Positions 32,901 to 44,900 of a stretch of DNA of 64,000 nt are shown here, piece after piece. How positions within the stretch are numbered: position 1 is the first letter of the stretch; each line of letters begins with the position of its first letter. The notes beneath the pieces were generated by a model. The model saw only the letters and a list, made by a program, of their open reading frames with translations, was not told the origin of the DNA and ran no database searches. This DNA comes from Echinarachnius parma (Eukaryota; Echinodermata; Echinoidea; Clypeasteroida; Echinarachniidae). The stretch spans positions 310,001 through 374,000 of the forward strand of contig JBAMJV010003788.1 of assembly GCA_037951105.1 (NCBI GenBank). Direction: 5' to 3'. The position numbers and the translations under genes were made by a program.

Positions 32901-35900
32901 TCCTGCACCGCCAACTCCTCCGGCGCTAGCTTCTGTGTTTTCATCTGACCACAAAAAGAAGTTGCAGCCACCAGACTGGCATTTGAAGAATTGGCGACCT
33001 TGTGGGAGAAAATTAAAGAAAGATGATGAGTTAAATCCAGCGCCAAAAGCTTTGTCTGAGGCTCCCCAGTTAGTCTCCTCGGTAAGAGTTTAATGGGTTC
33101 CAAATCCTCCTGCACTGCCAACTCCTCCGGCGCTAGCTTCTGTGTTTTCATCAGACCACAAGAAGAAGTTGCAGCCACCAGACTGGCATTTGAAGAATGG
33201 GCGACTTTGTGGGAGACAATTACAGGAAATTATTTGAAGCAGTGAAAGAAGATGAGTTAAATCCACCACTAAAGCTTTTGTCCGAGGCTCTCCAGTTCGA
33301 ATTTGACGCGTTTCCGAGTCCCCCTGCGCCTAGCATGTGTGTTTTCATATGACCACAAGAAGAAATTGCACCCACCGGACTGGCATTTGAAGAATTGGCG
33401 ACCTTGTGGGAGACAATTGAAGGAGATTATTAAAGGCTTCAGGTTTTATGCGAATACTACTGACAAGAGTAAAAGCTTTGATAAGGGTCGCCACTGCTAG
33501 ATCCTCCAGAGTAATTGATAATAATTGCGCTTAGAGATGAGCTCAAATTTGTAACCATAGTTCATACTCCTGAAATAGAAACGAGCTTGCCATTTTCAGT
33601 TTGAGCCAAAGCCTAGGATTACTTTGCTTAATTAAATAACAAGGGCCTATGCCTCTGGCAATCAAGGAAGGGAAAAAGAAGAAGAGGAAGGCAAAAGAAA
33701 AGATGGAGAGTTGAACTAACATCATACATGGGAATGGCAGCATGGACTAGGATAGCTAGAGACAGAAGAGAATGTAAATGTCCTGAGGAGGGATGAACTA
33801 TAGCCTGATAGAAAGATGACTCTGGCCAATTTCTGGCACAGACATTTTTTGTCCTCTGACAACCTTACCCTGTACATTTAAAGACGGTCATGTGTGAGGT
33901 TCGGAGAACCTGTCCACACATGACAAAACCTGTCCTTACTACATAGCACCGAGCCAATGTATATTTTGCACCGTGCGCAAGGCACCGATGGCACCGCACA
34001 TCTGATCTACGAATCTGAACCCCTTTAATGATTACCTTGATTGGGTCCCTCTTTCCTCACGGTCAACTGCTGGGCATCCTGTCCACAGCTACATACCACT
34101 GAGTTGCCTCCATCACCACTCGTAGACCCACCAGCCCCAGCCCCAGGCCTACAGAGATAAATAAACAGATTTGGGTATTAAGTTTTTGTATTAGTTTACA
34201 AAACCTGGTATTCTGAATTAAAGTAAACTGCAGGGCATCCTGACCACAGCTACATACCACTGAGATGCCTCCATCACCACTCGTAGACCCACCAGCCCCA
34301 GCCCCAGGCCTACAGAGATAAATAAACAGATTTAGGTATTAAGTTTTTGTATTAGTTTACAAAATCTGGTATTCTGAATTAAAGTAAACTGCAGGGCATC
34401 CTGACCACAGCTACATACCACTGAGATGCCTCCATCACCACTCGTAGACCCACCAGCCCCAGCCTCAGCCCTACAGAGAAAAATAAACAGATTTAGGTAT
34501 TAAGTTTTTGTATTAGTTTACCAAACCTGGGGGTGTTTCACAAAGATTCTGATATTACAGTAAACTGCAGGGCATCCTGACCACAGCTGCATATTATACC
34601 ACCGAGGTGCTACCACTCATACCTCCACCAGCCCCAACCCCGAGGAGAAAAAAACAAACAAATATATTATGATAATCTGCTTTATTAGTTTACCAAACCT
34701 GGGATGTTTCACAATGAATCTTATAGTTTAACTTAAATTCCAAGTTAAACTTAAAGTTATGGTCGGCCATCTGTAGTCTTGGAATAAAACATGTTCAAAA
34801 GCCAAAAAGCAAATAATTATAGACAATTAGGATATCTATTTGTTATGAATTTCACATCCCCCACACTGATTACTGCCTTGAGATCTGTACGAGGAAAGTT
34901 ATAGACAAGAGTACAGAGTTGTTGTTGAATTTGTTAAGCATGACCATTAAACAGTGGCTACATGGGGGGAGGTCACGTGTCCCCTAATAATTTGACAAAA
35001 ATAATTTTCAAACATAAGTGGAAAATCTGTGAAGAAATGAAGAAATACAAGATGTGCCCCCCCCCACACAATTATTAACCCCCAACCTACGCTACTGCCA
35101 TGAAGAGGAAAACATGTACCTAAATATTTCCCTTGAATTCCTGCAATGGTGTATCAAACATGAACTAGACAGAGTGCACTCACGGATTGGCTAACTTCAA
35201 TCTCCCTGCATGCTGCATGAACACACGAACACACAGGACCAAAAACATAACCTCCTTGGTGGAGGTAATACAAATTTGATTCAAATAATAATTTTGTTTC
35301 TATCAATTGTTCTACAAATCTACAAATTTTCACCTTGAGATTTGTGAAAGAGGAGTCCTAGAAGTTGTCGAGAACGACCTTGAAGAGGAGTTGCCACTCC
35401 ATCCTCCCCCTTGCCCTCCACCTCTGCTGGACTGCCCTCTTCCCGATTTTGACGTCGATGACGATGTCGATGACGATGTCGAGGGAGCCGATGGTGCTCC
35501 ACCAGAGTTGAACCAGAGTCCTGCTTCATCATCCTCACTCGCTCCACTTGTTCTCCCTCCCCCTGCGGCTCCCCCTCTCCCTGTGTTTCCTTGTCTTCCA
35601 AATGCTGCTCCCCCTCCTCCTCCTGTGCCTCCTCCCCCACCTCCACTTCCACCAAAACCTCCTCCGCCCCTTCCTCCACCACCACGACCACCATCAAAAC
35701 CACCTCCTCCTCCTGATCCTCCTCCCCTTCCTCCTCCTCCTCCTCCTCCCCTTCCTCCTCCTCCTCCTCCCCTTCCTCCTCCTCCTCTTCCTTGCCCCCC
35801 TCCCCCTCCTCCAAAAGTTCCCCTGCCAGCACCTTGATTTCTTCCTGCAGCACCTAGGAGTTAACAAAAACAAATCTGGGGTAGTAAGTTTAAATCCAAT

Positions 35901-38900
35901 GGCTTAAACATCAATTCTATTATATTTAGGAGGGTATTATAATAATAGATTGTAATAAAATAAACCATTCATAATTTCAATAAATCAAGTTGCAATATGA
36001 CATGGTTAAATTTAATGTTTACATCATCCATTGTCCCATATCAAAGGAATAACCCAAACTTGTATAATATCTCGTATAATATCTCAATAAATGTTCCAGA
36101 GACATTAGAATTAACATTTTTGCTAGTACATATAATGTGCCTGACCCCTCGGTCTTAGGTAGGAGAGATTCAGATCCAATGCTTCCTTGAGAGTCGAGTC
36201 ACACTCTCCTATACACCCTTCATACCTGAACACACAAATACCATGCATCTCTTAAATGCTGAGGTAGAGAAGTCTTGGTTGATTATAAGCTTATCTCAAA
36301 GCAAAAGCCTAGATAAACCAATTACTATTTGTTATGCAAATGGCCTAAAGTCTTATTACCTGTTTGTGCCTGACCCCTTGGTCTTAGGTAGGACAGATTC
36401 AGATCCAACGCCTCCTTGAGAGTCGAGTCACACCCTCCTATACACCCTTCATATCTAAAAACAGAAACAAAATACATAATAGGATAAACACATGGAACCA
36501 ACTGAACATGAATAAACAGTACATGAATATATTATAACCTCATTAACGTTTACAAAAAAAAAAATTTCCTCCATCGTCTACAGCTGAAATGTTGATATTG
36601 TTTTTGTTTTTCTTAAAGATAAAACTTTCCACTTCCTTTATACATTATATGTATCAGTATGGCATTATATTCAAATGCAAAGTTTTAGTTCATGTCGAAA
36701 TAACTCAATAATAACTAAAATAATAGCCATGCATTTATATTACGCCATCAATTTAGAAATTCTATTCTGAGGCACATTATACAACACTTTGATTTTATAG
36801 GATAAAACAGGAATGATTAAGGCTTGGCAGCCGCAGGGGATGCCTCATATCATTTCAATTGTTGGTATATATCTGTGAAATTAAATAATACATGTACCTT
36901 GATGCTGAACAACTAGGTACGATCTATCAATTCATCATTAAAGATGATATGAAGAAAAATACTGCTGAAAACTGCTTTAAAAAAAATTAAAAACCGCCTG
37001 TGTTATAAAATGAGAGCAGAGCTACCAACATTGCCATTCAACAACCAGGAAAACTTCATCAGAAATCAGGAAGATATCTATCAAACATATACAACCTAAT
37101 GTCAATAATCTTTAAATAATCAGGAAGATAGGCTGATGGGATAAAATCTGATGCAGCAATCTTGGTCTTATTTTCAGGTAGTCTTCTGCGAAATCAGGCA
37201 GCTCTGTGAGAGTCATTGAGGGGCCTAAGGTTTTGAATCTAGCAGAATCTTTGTCAGAGGGTACTCACTCTTGTACCGAGCATGGTGGCTTAGCGGTTAG
37301 AGTGTCCGCCTCATGCACGGGAGGTCCCGGGTTCGAACCCAGACCGGGTCATACCAAAGACTTTTAAAATGGTACCTTCTGCCTTCTAGCCAGTCACTCG
37401 GCATTTATAGAATGGAGAAGGGAAAGTTAATCACACGAGTTACCAGACGACTGTCCCCCTTCTGTAACTTTTGCTACATTTAGTAGACGTGTGGCCTAGG
37501 GCTAATGAAACGGAGATAGGCGCCGCCTTATGTGCCAACATTGGTATGGGAGAAACTTTAACTTTAACTCACTCTTGAGGTATCAGTGGGGGAACAGATC
37601 CCAGCTTGAACTTGAACTTGATCTTATGTACGCCACCTGGCTGGCACTGAAAAGGAACATTGAACAGGAAGATGATTTTTTTAATATTTTGTTATTGATT
37701 CTCCACTCATGGGACGGATTGCCCTTGTCAGCTACAAGCTGTTTTTCAAAGGGGTATACTCACTCTTATGATAGGGTATTAAAGTTGATTTAGCATTTAT
37801 TATCTTCCATATTTATCCTAATGGCCAACTCAAAGAAACCTTTTTTGCTGAGTCGCCCCCATCATTCATAGTATACTTAGTAAGCTAATGGGGAGTTTAT
37901 GTATAAGAGCCTGGGAGTTTCTTTTGTGGATAGGGGAATTTTATTTACTTCTGCACAAAAATACAAAATAGTATACAATGTATAACAAATACAAATGAAA
38001 CGATGAAATGAATACAGCAATAGTTAACAGCAAGTGCATTACACAAAACAGGTGTAAAATAACTTTATGATGAGATGTGAATATTAGGAAGTAAAAAGAA
38101 CTACCATAATAAGCAAATGAGAAAGAAGATCAAGGATGGTGGTTGAAACGACAAGTTTGAAGTAGTACATGTAAGTTGATTAAGTGTCAAAATAACGTTC
38201 TTCTAATTTACACATTTCACAATCAGATGAATCTAATCCAAGGAAAACACATATACCTCTTGACAGATGGTATCCGAGACCTCGGCAGACGCCACGGACG
38301 AGGGAAGCCAGACAGCCGCTTTGCATGCTGGGTAGCCCATACAGCTGACCATCCAGCCTCCGTTCTTCCTTTCCTTGAGGGCCATCGACTCGTTGCAGTG
38401 GGGGCACTTACGGACGATTTCTGGGGTTGAGACTGGCATGTCTAAAGGAATTGAGGAGAGAAGATACCCTATTGATTACAAATCTGTTAAAGGAATGGTT
38501 CGGACGATTTCAAAATAAATGTACCAGAATCTAAAAAAATTACTCATTGGGAATATATTTTTATCAAAAAAATATCCCATCAGGATGATTTATACTCGAT
38601 TGTCTTGTGTCTGCAATTTTTGATATTCATTGTCTATTTTCTGTACGCTTGCGATTTTTATCACATGATCGCGTGACTCGCCAGCATCACTTTGCTTTGT
38701 ATTGACAGCAAAGTGAGGCATCGACGTCACAAATATTGCATGCTGGGATAGATTGCACTGGCGGCAGATTCGATCAAGAACTGTCTTTTTTCGTCTGGAC
38801 AAAGGCAATATGTTGAAAAAATATTGTTTCTTTGATTGGTAAATGCTGAAAATCGTCCGAACCCCTCCTTTAATGTATATTTCTAAAACGATTCTTGAAT

Positions 38901-41900
38901 CCAGACCTGTGCCAGAGACCTCAGATTTTGCTACAGAGAGGGATGCAAGACAGCAGCGACTCGTTGCCCCACTTACGGACGATTGCTGGGGTTGAGACTG
39001 GGAAGCCTATCTGAATTGAGGATTATGGGTCAGAAGAGACACACTATGATTGAACCAGGGATTGAAATAAGCACAGGGTTGCAGGCCCACAGAAACCAAG
39101 AATTAGCTTTTGACCACCATAGTTTCATTAATACCAAACTTCTTTTGTGTTACTCATTTAAGAACATTACATGTATGGCAATATCACTACATATTTTGCA
39201 TAATATGAGTAAATCTATCTTTTATATGATTGATTTCAATTGCGCATGAAATTACATTTTAATAATTTATAGGAAAAGTTTGGGCTTCCTTTTTCTCATC
39301 ATTTTGTATGATCGCGCAACTTCCTGGAAATGGCATGCAAATTTGTGCGCCATGTTGTTGGCCTATGCCAGATGATATTTGATCTTGCATTTTCCTTTCT
39401 GAAACACATTGCATACATGATGACTCTTACCTGTGGCACTATGTGACTGAGCAGGCTGGCCTAGGTACTGCTCCAGGGCTGTGTCGAGCATGGTGGCCTA
39501 TAAGGTGTGAAGGATAACAAGATAACAATCACTAAAGACGACAAAGAAAAAATACTGCTGAAAGCTACATTTCTACTAAAAAAATACCAATGTAATAAAA
39601 TGAGAGTCATATAAAGAGCCTAGATTTCATTCCTAGCAGGATCTTTGTCAGGGCATGACCGAAAATAACTAAGGATATCACAATACAGTACTGGTTAGTG
39701 ACGGCTGTTGTTGTTTATAGGCATTTCATTCAGTTTTAACTATTGGTCCTAAAAAATGAGGTAGACTATTAGAAATAGGGTTTACTACATGACTGAGCAG
39801 GCTTCTGTACTGCTCTGGGGCTGTATGAAGCCATAGTGGCCTGTATTGATGCGAGACAATGTGGGACTCAAAAGTTAGAAATGGCTTGCTGAACCAGGGC
39901 TCCAAAGATGAAATTCGGGCTGTGAAAATTTCCAGTGTAAATTGTTACTTGCGGACTGATTAATGAAATCTCAGCCGCAACAAAATTTGGCACACAGATA
40001 GCTTGCAACATAATCTACAAGATTGCATTGTTATTTTTTTGTAAATAATCAATTTTTAATTAATTATGCAAATTTATGCTCAAATCCCCTTTTTGTCTGT
40101 AAATCACTAAATATTGCTCAGAATATGCTAATTTTGTGCATGAATATTCTTTATGACTTAATTAACAGGGTTTGAAATTGCGACAGCCAAAATTTTCCTA
40201 ATGTATTTCTTTGTTTTTGGAATTTCTTATGTATTTCTTTGTTTTTCGACTTATGTTTTGTATACTTTTTTCAATGGTATTATAATAATAATAATAATAC
40301 AGTATTTATATAGCGCATAATAATAATAGCTTATTCTCTATGCGCTTTCCAAAAAACTTAATTACTTAATTCGTACGAAATAACATTAATTATGAAAATT
40401 ACACAAAACGAGTAAACCATAACATACAATTTATCAGGAAACCACATTGTAATTAATAATACGCATTAACATCAAGGAATAAATTACATTGACAAAATAT
40501 AACATGCGTAACAAATTATATGACTATTTATATTATCAAGTGCATCAGAATGGCGAAAACAAACACAAATAATGCGTTGTATGTTATCAACTTGACAGGG
40601 TGGGGGGGGGGGGGGGGGGGGTGGGTCCATTTCGGTCATTATACATCATTACAGAATAGGTATGTCTTGAGGGCTGTTTTGAAGCTGTGGACAGTTTTGC
40701 ACTGGCGAATATGGAGAGGCAGAGAGTTCCAGAGGGTGGGAGCCGATACTTGGAAGGCACGATCACCATAGTATTGGGTTGAAGACTTGGGAACTTGTAG
40801 ACGATGCTGGTTGGCAGATCGGAGGGAACGGGCTGGGTTGTGTGTACTGATCAGCGATGAGATGTAGGATGGGGTTGCATTGTTTAACGATTTGAAAGTT
40901 AGCAAAAGGATCTTGAAGATTATTCGTTTCTGGATAGGTAACCAGTGGAGATTACGTAGCAAGGGGGTGATGTTCTGCCTTCGAGGGGCTCTGCAGATGA
41001 TCCTGGCTGCGGTGTTTTGGATTCTTTGGAGATGTTGGAGTTCATACTGCGGAAGGCCATACAGCAGGCTATTACATGTGTCTAGTCTGCTGGTAACAAA
41101 TGAATGGATGAGTGATTTGGTTGCGGGTGCTGTGAGATATTGTCTGATCTGTCCAATCGATCTGATGGCTATCATGGACGACTTGCATATGTTCTTCAGA
41201 TGCAGCTTCATGGTGAGATGTCGGTCCATGATTACACCTAGGTTCCGCGCGTGATCAGCTTGTTGCGCAACGGTGTCCCCTACATTTAGAGATACCGCAT
41301 CAGGCTGGTCCTTGAACTTTGAAGAGAAGTGTATGATTTCTGTCTTTGCATCGTTGAATTTCAAGGCATTCTGAGCTGCCCAGATTCTGATGTCTGAAAT
41401 ACAGGTGTTAAGTCTGGCTAAAGCTTCTTCGTGGGTTGATTTCGGAAACGCGATGTACATTTGCGTGTCATCGGCGTATATCATTGACTGTAGGCCATGG
41501 GCAGCGATGACATCGGCAATCGGGGCACTGTAAAGTACGAAGGTCAGCGGCCCGAGTACGGAGCCCTGGGCAATTCCGCACTCATCTCGATAGACATGAG
41601 AGGAAGCGTCCTTAATCTTGATGGTATGTGATCTTCCGTAGACATAGGACCTAAACCATTCAAGAACCTTGTCAGCGAAGCCATAACGTCTGGATAGCAC
41701 TTGCATCAATACGTCATGGTCTATGGTGTCGAAGGCGGCACTAAAATCCAACAAAAGAAGAATGACCTCCTCGTTTCTGTCTAAAGCCCGAAGAACATCA
41801 TTTTGGACTTTCAGAAGTGCGCATTCTACTCCATGATGTGATCTGTAGGCCGATTGGGTTGCCGGAAACATGTTGTTGGCGTCTAGATATGTGGTGATCT

Positions 41901-44900
41901 GGTTGACTACAACTCGCTCGATGAGCTTGGCAAGATAGCTCAAGTTGGAGATCGGGCGATAACTGGCCAAGTCGTCAGGGGGAAGGTTATCTTTCTTCAG
42001 GCGAGGTACGACGATCGACTGCTTCAGACATGAAGGGAATTTTCCAGACTGCAGGCTTGCGTTGACGATCCTTGTGAGAGCTGAGAGTAAGGCAAGTGAA
42101 CCATCTGTACAACTCTTTAGAAGAGTAGTAGGAATAGGGTCCAATTCACATGATGCCTTAGATGTGGATTTGATGATTCTAAGTATATCCTCATCAGTGA
42201 CTGGGTGGAACGAGTCCAGTGTTGAGTTGCACTCGTCAAGAATTGGAACAGAAAGGTTCTGCTCATCACCCTGGTTGAGCTCCTCTCTAAGACGATGGAC
42301 TTTCTGTTCGAAGAAGTCTCCAAAGTTGTTTGCTAGCTGGAGAGGACAATTGTGTTTTGGTAAGGTCTTAGTGACTGGACGCATGGTGAGAGATTTTACA
42401 AGTCGGAACAACTCTTGTTGATTAGATGAATCAGTCTTGTTTAGGAGGTATTCACGTTTAGTTGCGTACACGAGTACGTTGTATTCTTTGCACAGTTCTG
42501 CGTAGATGTGTTTGTGAACCTCCAGTTTAGATTTGTTCATCTGTCTTTCAGCTCTCCTGCGCTTCTGTTTGGCTGTGCGTAGACTGTCATTATACCAGGG
42601 GGCATTAGGACGGAGGATAATGCTCCTTTCTGAAAGCGGGGCATGTTTGTCCAATAGCTTGCCAAGTTCATCGTTGTAGAGAAGAGCCAGTTCCTCAGGG
42701 TCATCTGATGATTCTTGGACAAGTGAGGATTCTATGACGTCTTGTAGAAAGGTGCCAATGTCGATTTCCTTTATTTTCCGGGTCTTCAGGAGACATCTAA
42801 CAGGACTCGGCCGGGAAGTAAGTAGACGGCACTCAATGGCAGCATGGTCTGATGGTAAAGAAGAGCATACCTGGATTGATTGCACGAAGTCATCATGGGG
42901 TCGTGAGATGATGAGGTCGAGTGTGTGCCCACTAGTATGGGTTGGAACATCGACAAAATTTTGGAAGTTGGTCGATTCTAGCAGTTGAAGGAGCCGTGAA
43001 GCGTGAGCATCATTCTGGACATCGACGTGGAGGTTGAAATCGCCAACTAGTACGACCTTCTGACGCACGACGGACAATATCTCAAGGAGTGAAGACAGTT
43101 CAGCAAGAAATGTCTGTGGTGTGTGTCGGTTTTTCCTTCCTGAAGGAGGTCTGTAGACGACCACGAGGCGGAAAGGACAAGAGTCACTAGATGTTATTGT
43201 CAAGTCGATGTACTTGAATGACTCGACATTCATCAGTAGATTCGTAGTTGCGATATAGCCCTTGTGCAGGAGAACCCCAACTCCACCTCCTCTGCTAACG
43301 GTGCGAGGTATGTGTAGAAAGTCATAATGCGGGAGCGTTGTTTGGAGGTCTCTCAGTGTGGCAGTGTCCTTTTCTGTATTCGTCAGCCATGTTTCACAAA
43401 CTGCTAGAATATCAACCTGATTTGATATAACGAAATCACAGATAGCAGTCGATTTGCCTCGCGCTTTCCATATTGACCATTATTCAACTATTTATATATA
43501 CCCGGTCGTCGCAAGACTTCAATAAAACCTATGAAGTCGCGTGGCAATAACTGCGCGCGTTGCGGAATTATCACGCGAAAAGTCGAGGGGGAGTGGATTC
43601 CACCCCCCCCCCCCCCCCCCCCCCCCGGCCTGGTTAGGGTTAAGGCACTTGGCAACTTTGTTCCCGATCAGTCTGACCACGCCATGCCACTAAGTTTGCC
43701 TAACGCTTGAAAAATAGCCTGTGACATTTCAACAAACTAGTTTGTCTATGATATGAGCAAAAATGAAAATCAAAAATATACTTCTTTTTTGTTTGATTAA
43801 GGAATACATGATTCAAGGTTGACACTTTTATACAAAATCCTAGATATTTTCATACCTTGATAATTTTTCACTAAAACTTGTTTATTTCCTGACCATCATA
43901 CATACACACACATTATGCCCACTGCTATTTCATCTCCTATATAAACCAACAATGCTACCGAGTACATATACCCCCCACCCCGTGCCAATTATTTAATTGC
44001 AAGAATCCAAATTAATCCAATTAACGAGTACTTCAGACAAGTTTACATGAATAGCTTAAAGTTTTGGCCAAGAATATGAATTGTATAATTGTGTTTTTTT
44101 TGTTGCTGTATTCTTTTTCTCAGTCTCTCTCTTCCTTTATCTCTGCAATCTGATACTGGCTCAATTCCAATGTGTGCTGATTTCAAACAGAAGGCACTAG
44201 AAATTACTTCCTGAAATGTACAAGATGTACATTTCACCCTTTGCATTCCTATGTGTTTACAAAATGCAACTTACAATGTCCCAAATATTTCTGAAACTTA
44301 CATGGGGAAGAATGTGCCAACACCTGTTTCTTGTACGTTTCATGACCTAGTTTGTAATAAACATTTATTTATTTTCTTTCCAAATTGTAATTTACAAGGT
44401 AGTACATTTGTCAACTCCCTTCCTGAAAGCTACTATAAAAAAAATGCACGAACACCTGCCTCTTGTACATGATTTACTCTGGAAAATTCTAAGTTGTTTA
44501 CAGATTCCTCTGTCTGTGTATCTAATCTGTGACAAAGGTCAATAGTGTCCTCATGATAGTTATAATAAGTATATTATTTTTTTCTTTCCATCAAACACCC
44601 TTTTTTGTTGGATAGAAAAACATTGCAGGTCTTTTAATGCATCATTTTAAAAGGCTATTTTCAAAAGTACTTTATTTACAAATAAAATCATATACGCAAG
44701 GTGCCAGCTGGTACTGAGAAAAATAGCTACAATTCCTCATTTTCAGCTTGGTATAAAGTCTGAGTGACTCTTTAAAATTGTATCTATGTGCGCATTTTCG
44801 AAACAAAGCGACAGATCTGGTTCTATGAGTATTGTGACTTGAGTCAACTGTGGCATTCTGAGGGTTAAAGGGGACCAAAGAACAACAAATAACTATATGT

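Larger units (their letters stand above)
29872..35400. repeat. Tandem segmental duplication, unit about 3.1 kb
   Basis: Two blocks correspond point for point: 30969/34036, 31449/34568, 32236/35334, and the intergenic-looking text 'GACAGAGTGCACTCACGG' (about 32034/35169), at offsets of 3.07-3.12 kb. Divergence is modest, with small indels. It duplicated the two GRF exons of TOP3A. Confidence 0.85.

Noticed and set aside
31140-34650. Truncated GRF first-half copies as additional working exons
   Set aside because: They lack the LTVRKEGPN end and in-frame donors.
35307-35837. Plus-strand Pro-rich reading of 176 codons
   Set aside because: It is the antisense of the Gly/Arg-rich TOP3A exon; phase and splice sites support the minus strand.
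35320-35853. Minus-strand Glu-rich reading of 177 codons over the same exon
   Set aside because: It is the wrong frame: the phase imposed by both neighbouring exons selects the Gly/Arg frame.
40880-42988. Plus-strand readings within the LINE
   Set aside because: Antisense shadows of the reverse-transcriptase ORF.
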